From NCBI GenBank assembly GCA_017999435.1, contig JAGNLV010000004.1, forward strand, positions 1 through 64,000: a stretch of DNA of 64,000 nt, read 5' to 3'. The position numbers and the translations under genes are program-made. The notes under the pieces were generated by a model. The model had not been told where the DNA came from, did not search any database, and saw nothing but the letters and a program-made list of their open reading frames with translations. The stretch comes from Candidatus Zixiibacteriota bacterium (lineage in GTDB: Bacteria; Zixibacteria; MSB-5A5; GN15; FEB-12). Each line of letters starts with the position of its first letter. Within the stretch, counting starts at the first letter, position 1. Shown here one piece after another: positions 39,571 to 48,162 of this stretch.

Positions 39571-40284
39571 TCAGTCCCCGGAACCGATGATCATCTTCAC
39601 GCCGGCGTTGAGGGTGAAAACGCCCGCGTTCTCACCGAACACGTAGTCGTCCGCCCCCAGGTAGGTCCCCACGGCGTCGTCGGTCATCGCGTAGTGGTAC
39701 CCGGCTTCCAGGAACAGGCCGCTATAGTCGGCCGTGTAGTAGAAGAGGCCGAGCGAGGCGCCGATCGCCACCGCGGGATGATACGATAGTTCGCGGAAGA
39801 TCCGCTGCTGGCCCGGGATGGCGCTCCGGTTCAGAACGGCGGTGCTGAATTTCGCGTTCTCCATTCCCACCCAGCATTTCACGAAGGGCACAAAATAGGA
39901 CTCGCCCTCAAACGCATACTTGGCGTACAGGTTCGGATTGAACAGCCGGTGCGCCTGCGACCCGTCGAGGTCCGAGTCAATCCCGAACTCCGTGTACCGG
40001 AAGTTGACGCCGGCCGTCAACCGCGGCGTCACGTAGTACCCGAGATCAATGGCGATGTCCCAGCCGGTTTTGGCTCCGCGGTCGTACAGCTTGTCGGCAT
40101 CCGCCTGCTGAAGCGGCAGCCCCATCCCGGTGGCGAAATCCGCGATACCGCCGACCGGAACGGCCAAGCCGCCGTACAGACTGATCTCCAGAATGTCCCG
40201 GGAGACGACCTCCTCCTGCGCGCACACCGTCGCGCTGCCCAGCAGCAGGGCCGCGGCCAACACCGATAGAAATGTCTTTGTCAT
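39571..40284 (-). CDS. Outer-membrane beta-barrel protein
   Basis: 237 aa from the ATG at 40284. Signal peptide MTKTFLSVLAAALLLGSATV cleaved near CAQ. The mature sequence alternates hydrophobic and polar residues in short strands (ISLYGGLAVPVGGIADFATG, DIAIDLGYYVTPRLTAGVNF, AVAIGASLGLFYYTAD, LFLEAGYHYAM, FTLNAGVKMIIG), typical of a small 8-strand barrel. It lacks a C-terminal aromatic residue. No OmpA-like peptidoglycan domain. Own promoter and terminator, so monocistronic. Confidence 0.8.
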   Translation of the reverse strand: MTKTFLSVLAAALLLGSATVCAQEEVVSRDILEISLYGGLAVPVGGIADFATGMGLPLQQADADKLYDRGAKTGWDIAIDLGYYVTPRLTAGVNFRYTEFGIDSDLDGSQAHRLFNPNLYAKYAFEGESYFVPFVKCWVGMENAKFSTAVLNRSAIPGQQRIFRELSYHPAVAIGASLGLFYYTADYSGLFLEAGYHYAMTDDAVGTYLGADDYVFGENAGVFTLNAGVKMIIGSGD

Positions 40285-40294
40285 TCGCAATCCC

Positions 40295-40323
40295 CGAATA
40301 TGTGTAAACGAACTCCTAGTCAA
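40295..40323 (-). promoter_or_regulatory. Promoter of the beta-barrel gene
   Basis: On the minus strand TTGACT (40323-40318), 17-nt spacer, TATTCG (40300-40295). The ATG at 40284 is 10 nt after the -10 box, so the leader is only a few nucleotides. Confidence 0.5.
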
Positions 40324-40494
40324 ACAAAGACGGTTCGCGCGCCGGTCGCTGTTCAAGACAAAGACCGGCCGCCGTAATTTCGGGCAATAAACATTCGGGG
40401 CTATCCTTTGTCAACAGATTATGTGGCGCCCCCGCATTCTGCGGCGCGGGCCGCGCCCCCGTTCCCGCGACCGCGCGTCGGGAGAAAAAAGCGC

Positions 40495-40522
40495 TTGAAT
40501 TCGGGGGATATTCTCCTATAAT
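40495..40522 (+). promoter_or_regulatory. Promoter of purD-purE
   Basis: TTGAAT (40495-40500), 16-nt spacer, TATAAT (40517-40522, perfect). Start of transcription near 40529, leaving about 35 nt of leader with AAGGAGAG before the purD ATG. Confidence 0.75.
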
Positions 40523-40563
40523 TCAGGTTCTGGTTTATTTGACGACATGCTCGAAGGAGAGCT

Positions 40564-41844
40564 ATGAAGGTTCTGGTGATTGGTTCCGGCGGGCGGGAAC
40601 ATGCTCTTGTCTGGAAGCTGAGCAAGTCCAAGAAAATCGACAAGATCTTCTGCGCGCCCGGCAACGCCGGGATTGCCCAGTTGGCCAAGTGTATCAGCCT
40701 CAAACCCACCGATACCCGCGGCCTCGCCGACTTCGCCCTCCGCAACAAAATCGCCCTCACCGTGGTCGGACCGGAAGATCCCCTCGCCGGCGGGCTGGTC
40801 GACGAATTCCAGAAGCGCCGCCTCAAAGTCTTCGGCCCCGACCGCAAAGGCGCCCGCATCGAAGCCAGCAAGGTGTTTGCCAAGCAGTTCATGCGCAAAT
40901 ACCACATTCCCACCGCTGCCTTCCGCGTGTTCTCCACGGCCGCCGAAGCCATCGGCTTCTGCCGCAGCGTGGAGTTCCCGGTGGTCATCAAGGCCGACGG
41001 CTTGGCGGCCGGCAAGGGCGTCTTCGTCGTCGACAACCTCAAGGCCGCCACCCACGCTCTGGAGAGACTCATGCTGGAGCGTTCTCTGGGCAAGGCCGGC
41101 GACCAGGTCATTGTCGAGTCCTGCCTGAAAGGTCAGGAAGTGTCGCTCATGTGCCTTACCGATGGGAAGACGGTCGTCCCCCTTCTGTCCAGTCAGGACC
41201 ACAAGCAGGCATTTGACGGAGACCGCGGGCCCAATACCGGCGGGATGGGCGCATACAGCCCTACCACATTGATCGACAAAGAGATGCTGGAGCAGATCAC
41301 CGACTTCATCCTCACTCCCACGATCAAGGGCCTCCAGCAGGAAGGGATCACCTACCGCGGCGTGCTGTATATCGGTCTCATGATCACCGAAACCGGACCA
41401 AAAGTGCTTGAATTCAACTGCCGATTCGGCGACCCCGAAACCCAAGTTGTCCTGCCGCTGTTAAAAAACGATCTGCTGGATCTTCTTCTCGCTGTTACCG
41501 GAGGCAAGCTGGCCTCGGTCGGGCGGCTTGACTGGCGCCCGGAATCCGCCGCCTGCGTCGTCATGGCCTCGAAGGGCTACCCGGGGAGCTACCACGCCGG
41601 CAAACGCATCACCGGTCTGCAGGAGATCGACGACAGTCAGACGTTCGTTTTCCATGCCGCGACAACCCTAAAAGGGAACCTACTGCTGACGGCCGGCGGG
41701 CGGGTGCTGAATGTCGTGGCGGTTGACAGGACGCTTAGCCAGGCGCTCGCCCGGGCCTACCGGTCGGTGCACAAGATTCGTTTCGACGGCGCTTTCTTTC
41801 GGCGCGATATCGGGGCTCGAGTGCTCAAAACTGCGCGGAGATGA
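40564..41844 (+). CDS. purD: Phosphoribosylamine-glycine ligase (GAR synthetase)
   Basis: 426 aa, ATP-grasp enzyme joining phosphoribosylamine and glycine in step 2 of purine synthesis. Motifs: MKVLVIGSGGREHALVWKL, VGPEDPLAGGLVD, the ATP-grasp VIKADGLAAGKGVFVVD, DHKQAFDGDRGPNTGGMGAY and EFNCRFGDPETQVVLPLL. Strong Shine-Dalgarno (AAGGAGAG). Length is normal. Followed by purE after 3 nt. Confidence 0.97.
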   Translation: MKVLVIGSGGREHALVWKLSKSKKIDKIFCAPGNAGIAQLAKCISLKPTDTRGLADFALRNKIALTVVGPEDPLAGGLVDEFQKRRLKVFGPDRKGARIEASKVFAKQFMRKYHIPTAAFRVFSTAAEAIGFCRSVEFPVVIKADGLAAGKGVFVVDNLKAATHALERLMLERSLGKAGDQVIVESCLKGQEVSLMCLTDGKTVVPLLSSQDHKQAFDGDRGPNTGGMGAYSPTTLIDKEMLEQITDFILTPTIKGLQQEGITYRGVLYIGLMITETGPKVLEFNCRFGDPETQVVLPLLKNDLLDLLLAVTGGKLASVGRLDWRPESAACVVMASKGYPGSYHAGKRITGLQEIDDSQTFVFHAATTLKGNLLLTAGGRVLNVVAVDRTLSQALARAYRSVHKIRFDGAFFRRDIGARVLKTARR

Positions 41845-41847
41845 TGC

Positions 41848-42294
41848 ATGCCCAAAGTACTCATCCTCATTGGTTCGAAATCCGACCAGGAATTCGCCGA
41901 CACGTGCCGGGAACAGCTCGCCGCGCTCGGCATCGACGCCGCCATCGAGGTCTCGTCCGCCCATCGGCATCCGGACAAGACTGCCCGTCTGGCGGCGGAA
42001 GCCGAGGCGAACGGGTACGAGGTGATCGTCGCCATGGCTGGTCTCGCGGCCGCTCTGCCGGGCGTAGCTGCCGCCCACTCCAACCTTCCGGTCATCGGCG
42101 TGCCGCTGCCCGCGGCGCTCGGCGGACTGGACTCACTTCTCTCGATCGTGCAGATGCCGCCCGGCATTCCGGTGGCCGCCGTCGCCATCGGCGCCCCCGG
42201 GGCGAAAAACGCCGCCGTGCTGGCCGCCCGCATTCTTGCGCTCCGGCACCCGGGTGTCCGCGATGCTCTGCGCAAGCACCGCGCCGCGCTGTGA
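41848..42294 (+). CDS. purE: N5-carboxyaminoimidazole ribonucleotide mutase
   Basis: 148 aa. PurE core: LIGSKSDQEFADT, SSAHRHPDKTARL (active-site His), AGLAAALPGVAAA, and VIGVPLPAALGGLDSLLSIV with QMPPGIPVAAVAIG. The overall pattern is class I, but the usual AGGAAHLPG is AGLAAALPG, lacking the second His; I recall such variants elsewhere, so this is a note, not a defect. purK is not in the window. Coupled to purD. Confidence 0.95.
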   Translation: MPKVLILIGSKSDQEFADTCREQLAALGIDAAIEVSSAHRHPDKTARLAAEAEANGYEVIVAMAGLAAALPGVAAAHSNLPVIGVPLPAALGGLDSLLSIVQMPPGIPVAAVAIGAPGAKNAAVLAARILALRHPGVRDALRKHRAAL

Positions 42295-42372
42295 AAACCC
42301 TGAACGAATCGGCTGGGAACTGGTACAAATAACAAATTGGACATTGGATAGTGGAAGACTGAAGGGAGACCT

Positions 42373-43281
42373 ATGAACAACCGTAATCGAATTCGTCTGC
42401 TCGCCCTCCTCGGCCTAGCGCTCGTGATCGGGCTCGCCGCCGCACCCCCCGCCGCGGCCGACGCCGCCAAAGCCAAAGAAGCGTTCAACGCCGGCGTCAA
42501 GGCCATGCAGGCGGGCAATGTCGACGAGGCGATCGTCAATTACAAACTGGCTATTCAGGAAGATCCGGCTTACGCCGACCCGGCGATGAACCTCGGCGCC
42601 ATCTATTTCGACAAGCAGGCCTACCAGGAAGCCCTCACCGCCTTCCAGACCGCGACCGAGCGCGACCCCAAACGGGCCGAGGCCTGGTCAAACCTCGGCA
42701 AGGTCCACTACACGCTTAAGCAGTGGGTCGAGGCCACCACGGCCTTCCAGAAAGCGGCCGACCTGGAACCGAACAAGGTCCAAAACTTCATCGACCTCGG
42801 CAAGACTTTCAGCCAGCGCGACATGGCCGCCGAGGCGGCCGCCAGCCTCGAGAAGGCCCACCAGTTGGGCGGCGGCGATTACCTCTCCTGGTACTATCTC
42901 GGCAAGGCCTACGAGGGGCAGAGCAAGCCCACCGAGGCGGTGGCCGCGTATGAGAAGTCGATTCAACTGAAGGATGACTTCTACTACTCGCACTCCGCCC
43001 TCGGCAATTACTACCTGTCCAAGGAGAAATACGGGCTGGCCGCCGGGCATTTCAAGAAGGCCGCCGCGACCGGCGATACCCAGGCTTACCGTGCCGCCTA
43101 CAACTATGCCATCGCCGTGCAGTCGGAAGATCCGGAGGACTACGAAGCGGCCACCGTCGCCTGGGAGTCCTTCATCCAGAGCTACAAGAACAACCCCAAG
43201 GCCGCCAAGCAGGTCGCCGGCGCCCGCGAGACGTTGAAGGCGCTGAAGGAAGCGAAGGATCAGGCCTCGAACATGCAATAG
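42373..43281 (+). CDS. Secreted TPR-repeat protein
   Basis: 302 aa. Signal peptide (LLALLGLALVIGLAAAPPAAA), then at least five TPR units, e.g. AFNAGVKAMQAGNVDEAIVN, AMNLGAIYFDKQAYQEALTA, AWSNLGKVHYTLKQWVEATT, WYYLGKAYEGQSKPTEAVAA and SALGNYYLSKEKYGLAAGHF. Probably a periplasmic scaffold. Shine-Dalgarno GAAGGGAG. It follows purE by about 80 nt and ends at a strong terminator, so it is the last gene of this plus-strand unit. No partner can be named. Confidence 0.85.
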   Translation: MNNRNRIRLLALLGLALVIGLAAAPPAAADAAKAKEAFNAGVKAMQAGNVDEAIVNYKLAIQEDPAYADPAMNLGAIYFDKQAYQEALTAFQTATERDPKRAEAWSNLGKVHYTLKQWVEATTAFQKAADLEPNKVQNFIDLGKTFSQRDMAAEAAASLEKAHQLGGGDYLSWYYLGKAYEGQSKPTEAVAAYEKSIQLKDDFYYSHSALGNYYLSKEKYGLAAGHFKKAAATGDTQAYRAAYNYAIAVQSEDPEDYEAATVAWESFIQSYKNNPKAAKQVAGARETLKALKEAKDQASNMQ

Positions 43282-43316
43282 CCCGCACGTGCGGTGAGAA
43301 GTTTCTCATGGCGAAC

Positions 43317-43346
43317 AGCCCGGTCCCCCCGGACCGGGCTTTCTTG
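43317..43346 (+). terminator. Rho-independent terminator after the TPR gene
   Basis: AGCCCGGTCC / GGACCGGGCT form a perfect 10-bp stem around CCCC, followed by TTCTTGT. It starts 35 nt after the TPR stop codon. Confidence 0.85.
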
Positions 43347-43362
43347 TGCCTCCGCAATGCAA

Positions 43363-43390
43363 ACGGCGGGTTCTCCTGCGAACCCGCCGT
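43363..43390 (-). terminator. Probable terminator for the repeat-protein gene
   Basis: Perfect 11-bp stem ACGGCGGGTTC / GAACCCGCCGT with a 6-nt loop, in the convergent gap about 36 nt after the minus-strand stop at 43427. On the minus strand it is followed by only a short T run (TTTGC); pyrimidines follow on the plus strand, so it may act both ways. Confidence 0.55.
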
Positions 43391-43426
43391 CTTCCCTTCA
43401 TTCCGATTGCACCGAACTTGCCGCCG

Positions 43427-44668
43427 CTAACGCCGGTCGAACTCGACCGACGCAAAATCTTCCCACGCCACTTCCACCGTCTCCCCGTCGCCCTGCGTTA
43501 CGAAGATCCCCTTGTTGTCGCTGTCGACGTCGTTGGAGCCCCGGAGCCGGAACTCCCGGCCGTCCCACAGCGTGACCATGGACGATCGGTTGGTGCGCTT
43601 CTCGATCCGTTTTATGGCTCCGAATTCGATGTCGAACTGGATGTCCTGGCTGTCGCCGTCGAGAATCTCCCAGGTGTGCGACTCGTCGTCGTCCCACCGG
43701 ATCCGGCCCGTGTAGGTCTTGCCGTCTTCTGTGGCCACTTTGCCGGAGAGCGGCCGGCCGCCGTCAAACGCGTCATACGATGCGCGGTCCTCGTTCGGAC
43801 GGCTGAACTCGACCCGCTCGAATTCATCCCAGCCCACGATCACCTGCCCGAATGACGGGTCGGCGACAATGATTCCGCGGTTGTCGTCGTTCACATCGTT
43901 GGTCCCCCGCAGCACGAGCTCGTCGCTGCCGGAGACGAGAGACACGGTGGCCCCGCTCGACGAGTAGCGCTCGATCGTCTTGATCTTGGCGAACTGGATC
44001 TTCCGCGACCGGTCCCCTTCCTCGCCGTCCAGCACATCCTGCCCGAAGACCTCGTCGACATCCCAGGCGATGAACCCGGTGAACGTTTCCCCCCGCCGCG
44101 TGGTCAGGGTCCCATACAGCCGTTCTCCAAAGACCGACTCGCTGTCTTTGTCGGTGAGCTGGAAAATGACTTCCTCGATATCCCCCCAGACGAGGTGCAC
44201 TTCGCCTTCGCCGGGATCCTCGACCACAATCTCCCGCACGCCGTCTCCCAGATCAGTCGAACCTCCGGACAGTTCGACTCTCTGGCCCGACTTGAATTCC
44301 AAAAGCGCCCGATCGTCGCCCAGGGGCTGCAACCGCCGGAGGTGGCCGAAGCGCACGCCGCACTGGGCGGAGGGGGACCACCAGGAGTCCGATTCGGTGC
44401 CGACGGTGAATCCGAAAATCTTGATCCGCCGCTCGGTCTTGCCCCGCGTCGTGCGGTCGCTGTCGTCGCCGCCCTTTTCGGAGCTTCGGATGCCGTCGAG
44501 CATATCCGCCCAGGAGGCCTCGTTTTTGTCCCAGCGAATCAATCCCTCGTACTCGTCGCCATCGACCGTTACCACCCTCGCGTAGATGCGGTCGCCGCCT
44601 GCGGCGTGCGCACACGCCGCCAGGAGCGCTCCGGTCGCCACGGCGAGGATCAAGCGAATGCCGTTCAT
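43427..44668 (-). CDS. Secreted protein with three internal repeats, function unknown
   Basis: 413 aa. N-terminal signal (LILAVATGALLAAC; either a lipobox or cleavage after AHA). The rest is three copies of one domain at about residues 29-170, 184-290 and 307-411. Each opens with a strand pair such as VTVDGDEYEGLIRWD, TTRRGETFTGFIAWD or ATEDGKTYTGRIRWD plus an acidic DxLDG, and each closes with DxxxGIxV...GxVxVxWxxxExVxF (LRGTNDVNDDNRGIIVADP in copy 2, LRGSNDVDSDNKGIFV in copy 3). The pattern suggests a beta-barrel or SH3-like repeat. I do not recognise the family. Shine-Dalgarno GGAGGA. Confidence 0.8.
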   Translation of the reverse strand: MNGIRLILAVATGALLAACAHAAGGDRIYARVVTVDGDEYEGLIRWDKNEASWADMLDGIRSSEKGGDDSDRTTRGKTERRIKIFGFTVGTESDSWWSPSAQCGVRFGHLRRLQPLGDDRALLEFKSGQRVELSGGSTDLGDGVREIVVEDPGEGEVHLVWGDIEEVIFQLTDKDSESVFGERLYGTLTTRRGETFTGFIAWDVDEVFGQDVLDGEEGDRSRKIQFAKIKTIERYSSSGATVSLVSGSDELVLRGTNDVNDDNRGIIVADPSFGQVIVGWDEFERVEFSRPNEDRASYDAFDGGRPLSGKVATEDGKTYTGRIRWDDDESHTWEILDGDSQDIQFDIEFGAIKRIEKRTNRSSMVTLWDGREFRLRGSNDVDSDNKGIFVTQGDGETVEVAWEDFASVEFDRR

Positions 44669-44762
44669 GTCTGTCCTCCGACACCTTTCCGGTGACCGCT
44701 GTCTTTATCTGCGTTTACGAGATTGCCGGGAAAAGGTTTAGCCCGAGGCCGAATTTGAACCC

Positions 44763-47669
44763 CTATTTGACCAGGATCATCTTGGCCACCAGCGCTGTGT
44801 CCGCCGTCTCCAGGCGGTAGAAATAGACACCCGAGGGGGCCTCTCCCCCCTGCTCGTCCTTTCCCGCCCAGTGAACGCGGTAGACGCCGGGGGTGTGCAC
44901 CCCCTCGGCCAGAACCGCCACCCGTCGCCCGAGCACATTGAACACCTCGAGCCGGACCGGCGAGGTCTTCGGCACCGTAAACGACAGTGTCGTGCCGGAG
45001 TTGAACGGATTGGGGAAGTTCTGCGACAGCCCGACCGCGCCCGCCGCCTCCCGCTCCCCCTCCTCGCCGACCCCCCCCGGGCTCTCCAGCGCCACCCGCC
45101 CCGCCTGCACCACGGGAAACTTTGTGTCCCCCTCGTCGGTCACCACCACCGGCGAGAGCGAGTCGCTGTCCAGCGCCCGCAGCGAGACGATTCCGGTCAC
45201 GCTATCGGCGGTGAAGTAGATGCGGGCCAGAAGGTACTCGCCCGGCGCCAGGGCCGTGTCGCTGGTCGTACGGACCAGTTGCACGACGATCGCCGAAGCG
45301 GCCGGTTCAATCCGGTAATAGCGGTCGAGAAAGTAGGGCAGTCCCTCCCCGAATTGCAGGGAATCGAACGAAATCAGTCCGGGCGAACACTGCAGCGGCA
45401 GAACGAGCGCCGCCAGCCGGTTGTGGATGCGTGCCCGGATCGAGGTCACACCCGACTGGCCCGGCCTGACGGTCGCCGGCTCGACTACAATTGTGTCGGT
45501 GCGCAGCGGCGCCCACGTCAACGAGACGCCAACGGACGCCGAGTCGGTATACGAGCCCGGCGCATTCACGGTCAGCACCGCCGTGTTGGCTCCCGGTGCG
45601 AGCTGCCCCGCGTTGGCCGTCAGCCGGACCGTCCCCGGCCCCACGCCGGCGGCGGGCTCCGCCTCGAGCCAGGCTGCGCCGCCGGAGACGCTCCAGATCA
45701 GGCTTCCCCCGCCAGCGTTGGCGACGGTGAAAGCGGTATCGAAATCGGCCGGGTCGGCCACGGTCGTCGCAATCGCCGGCGGGGCCACGGCCAGCACCGG
45801 CAGGTCATCGCGGACCTCCAGCACCACGGCCACCGTAGCGGGAGAATTCTCGGCGGCACCGGCATCTATGACGATTTCCGCAGCGTAGGTTCCGGCGGCC
45901 AGGGCGCGGGCGTCGATAGCCGCGACCACGACCGAGGGGGCCGACCCGCCGGTTGATCCGAGGCCCAGCCAGGGCGCGCTCTCCGCCGCCGTCCACGTCA
46001 TCGCCCCCGGGCCGTCATTGGCGATCGTGAAGGCCTCGTGGAGCACGGTGTCGTATCCCTCCGGGGCCAGTGCCCGGATGGTGTCGACGGAGACGCTCAA
46101 CCGGGCCGAGCGGACCTCGAGCCGCACGGCCGCGTCGATCGCCGAGTCGCTCGCCATCGGCGCGCGAAAGCGCACGTACCCGAGGTAGACGCCGTTGGGA
46201 AGGGTGTCGGAGGCGATCGCCACGGCGACCGAATCCGGCGTCGTTCCGCCGAGCGGCGCCACGGTCAGCCACCGGCTGTGCGACACCACCTCGAAATCGA
46301 GAGCGTTGTACCCCCGGTGGTCCAGGGCGATCGTCTGGGCCGGCGGTATCGGTCCGCCCACGCGCATGTCGAATGCCAGGTCGAGCGGCGTGACGGTCAG
46401 TCCCGGGCTGTTGTACCGCTTGACCGAGGCGAAAATGTCCCAAGCGACGTCCTCGCGCTGGTCCGTCCACACCACATAGCGGTAGGCGCCGTCGGCCGCC
46501 GCATCGGGATTGTACTGATTCCCCGCCGTGGCTGTGCTTCCGGCGAAATTCGCTTCCCGCACCACGCCGTCGGCATCGACCATCTGCCCGATCACGTCCC
46601 ACCCCGAGGTGGTCGAATCCCCCCACACGATCACCGTGTTGCCCATCCGGTCGGCACCGATCGCGGCGCCGCGCTGCACCGGGTTCGTCCCGACGGAGTT
46701 GAGCCGGAGGTTGGCGGTGAGCGGCGTCATGGTGGTGTCGAAGCGGGCCGCGTAGATATCCGGATTGCCCGTTCCGTTGCGGTAGTCGGTCCAGACGACC
46801 GTGAACCGGCCCGCGCCGTCGGCCGCTACGTCGGGGGCCGTCTGCTCCGCGGACCCGGCGTCGGCGTTGACTTTCACGTTTGGCCCCACGCGCTGGCCGG
46901 CCGCGTCGAATCGCTGCACGAAGATGTCGTGGTGTCCGAACCGCTTATCCTGCCAGGCCACCACGAACCATCCCCGCGGCGAGCAGGCGACCCGCGGTGC
47001 GTGGCGCGCGCTGTCGAGCACGGTGTTCGCCCGCCACAGCGGCCCGGTGACATTCCCGGCCGTATCGATGCGCTTGCCGAGAATTCCCCAGTGCCCGCCG
47101 GAGTACTCGCCCCAGACGAGCACCCCGCCCCATGAGGAGAACGCCAGATCGGGCGCCTGGCGGATAGCGATCGTGTCGGTGATCCGCACGTTCCCGCCGA
47201 GCGGCGTCCCGGCCCCGCTGAACCGCTGCAGGTACACCTGGGGGTCGATGGGAAATCCGCCGCGGTAGTCCAGCCAGGCGACGACAAAGCGCCCGGCGTA
47301 ATCGGCCGCCACTGCCGGCTGCGCTTTGGCCGACCCGACCGGGTCGTCGCTCACGCGGCGGTTGCCGCCCAGCCGCGCCCCGGCGCTGTCGAAACACTGG
47401 ATGAAGATGTCGCCGTTGGCCCCGAGGCGGCGGTCCGACCAGACCACCGCAAAGGTGCCGTTGGCTGCGACGGCCACCCGGGGGTCGGCCTGAATGGCCG
47501 ACCCGGCGTCGTCGTTGACGCGCAGGTCGCTCAGCTCGCCGGCCGCAGCCGGCCGGGCGCACAGGAGAGCCGCGCTGAACGCCGTGCGAATGAAAAGAGC
47601 CCGCCACGGGTGGCGGGCTCGAATCGCCGCATCGTTGGCTGGACGGATCGTGTCGAGGCAGCGCAACAT
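44763..47669 (-). CDS. Large secreted repeat protein with FlgD/Por-type C-terminal sorting domain
   Basis: About 968 aa from the ATG at 47669 (the frame is open to an ATG at 47750). Signal-like stretch FIRTAFSAALLCARPAAAGE. Residues about 45-420 are tandem beta-propeller-like repeats (DPRVAVAANGTFAVVWSDRR ... DIFIQCFDSAG). They are followed by three BACON/Ig-like segments (HSRWLTVAPLGGTTPDSV, SAPWLGLGSTGGSAPSVVVA, GAAWLEAEPAAGVGPGTVRL) and a cohesin-like stretch. The end is a typical sorting domain (LSQNFPNPFNSGTTLSF, VRLEVFNVLGRRVAVLAEG, GVYFYRLET). Probably surface-displayed or secreted. A terminator hairpin lies inside the first coding part, so the start is uncertain. Confidence 0.82.
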   Translation of the reverse strand: MLRCLDTIRPANDAAIRARHPWRALFIRTAFSAALLCARPAAAGELSDLRVNDDAGSAIQADPRVAVAANGTFAVVWSDRRLGANGDIFIQCFDSAGARLGGNRRVSDDPVGSAKAQPAVAADYAGRFVVAWLDYRGGFPIDPQVYLQRFSGAGTPLGGNVRITDTIAIRQAPDLAFSSWGGVLVWGEYSGGHWGILGKRIDTAGNVTGPLWRANTVLDSARHAPRVACSPRGWFVVAWQDKRFGHHDIFVQRFDAAGQRVGPNVKVNADAGSAEQTAPDVAADGAGRFTVVWTDYRNGTGNPDIYAARFDTTMTPLTANLRLNSVGTNPVQRGAAIGADRMGNTVIVWGDSTTSGWDVIGQMVDADGVVREANFAGSTATAGNQYNPDAAADGAYRYVVWTDQREDVAWDIFASVKRYNSPGLTVTPLDLAFDMRVGGPIPPAQTIALDHRGYNALDFEVVSHSRWLTVAPLGGTTPDSVAVAIASDTLPNGVYLGYVRFRAPMASDSAIDAAVRLEVRSARLSVSVDTIRALAPEGYDTVLHEAFTIANDGPGAMTWTAAESAPWLGLGSTGGSAPSVVVAAIDARALAAGTYAAEIVIDAGAAENSPATVAVVLEVRDDLPVLAVAPPAIATTVADPADFDTAFTVANAGGGSLIWSVSGGAAWLEAEPAAGVGPGTVRLTANAGQLAPGANTAVLTVNAPGSYTDSASVGVSLTWAPLRTDTIVVEPATVRPGQSGVTSIRARIHNRLAALVLPLQCSPGLISFDSLQFGEGLPYFLDRYYRIEPAASAIVVQLVRTTSDTALAPGEYLLARIYFTADSVTGIVSLRALDSDSLSPVVVTDEGDTKFPVVQAGRVALESPGGVGEEGEREAAGAVGLSQNFPNPFNSGTTLSFTVPKTSPVRLEVFNVLGRRVAVLAEGVHTPGVYRVHWAGKDEQGGEAPSGVYFYRLETADTALVAKMILVK
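47593..47620 (-). terminator. Rho-independent terminator downstream of the COX24-like gene
   Basis: On the minus strand GAGCCCGCCAC / GTGGCGGGCTC form a perfect 11-bp stem followed by TTTTCA. It is about 135 nt after the small gene and overlaps the assumed 5' coding part of the large secreted protein. Confidence 0.65.
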
Positions 47670-47753
47670 CCGTGTTGTCCGCAGCAACGAAGTAACTTGG
47701 AGGCCTTCGGGCCGGCAGGCAATCCTGCCGCCCCGCCCAGCAATCAACACAAC

Positions 47754-47849
47754 CTATCTGATTTTCTTCTTATGGCGATTGGCACGTCTGCGCTTTTTGC
47801 GCTTGTGCGTCTTGATTTTGAGCCGTTTCCGCTTCTTGCCGCTGGGCAT
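47754..47849 (-). CDS. 31-residue AURKAIP1/COX24-domain-like basic protein
   Basis: Reads MPSGKKRKRLKIKTHKRKK and then RRRANRHKKKIR: 31 residues, more than half Lys/Arg. GGAGG lies 4 nt before the ATG. The pattern (SGKKRKR, K-T/H-KRKKR, NRHKK) matches the short bacterial AURKAIP1/COX24-domain proteins, related to the mitochondrial small-subunit ribosomal protein mS38; ribosome association is an inference from that. It lies 28 nt after the HU-family gene and is probably cotranscribed with it. Confidence 0.82.
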   Translation of the reverse strand: MPSGKKRKRLKIKTHKRKKRRRANRHKKKIR

Positions 47850-47877
47850 TGATCCTCCAAAATCACTGGTGCGTGGT

Positions 47878-48162
47878 TCAGATCTCCAACTTGGTGATCA
47901 TGTTTTTAAACTCATTGGACGGCTTGAACACCGGGACCTTGCGGTCCGGCACCGGCACAACGTCGCCGGTCCGTGGGTTCCGGGCCTTCCGAGCCTTCCG
48001 TAATTTGACCTTAAACGTGCCGAAACCGCGAATCTCGATGTTGTGTCCCGTCTCGAGCGATTTCTTGACGGTGTCGAGAAACGAATCAACGACAACGGCG
48101 ACGTCCGTTCTGGTCAGACCGGTCTTCTCAGCAACCCGCTCAACCAAATCAGCTTTCGTCAC
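47878..48162 (-). CDS. HU/IHF-family DNA-binding protein
   Basis: 94 aa from a GTG with GAGGGAG upstream. Complete HU fold: MTKADLVERVAEKTGLTRTD, the core IEIRGFGTFKVKLRKARKAR, and the DNA-wrapping arm NPRTGDVVPVPDRKVPVFKP with its intercalating Pro, ending EFKNMI. RNPRTG is the HU/IHF signature. It could be HU or IHF-like; the sequence alone does not decide. Bends DNA and compacts the nucleoid. Confidence 0.95.
   Translation of the reverse strand: MTKADLVERVAEKTGLTRTDVAVVVDSFLDTVKKSLETGHNIEIRGFGTFKVKLRKARKARNPRTGDVVPVPDRKVPVFKPSNEFKNMITKLEI

Noticed and set aside
41848-42294. PurE with AGLAAALPG in place of AGGAAHLPG as an inactive enzyme
   Set aside because: The rest of the active site is intact and, as far as I recall, similar variants occur in other lineages; not strong enough for a finding.
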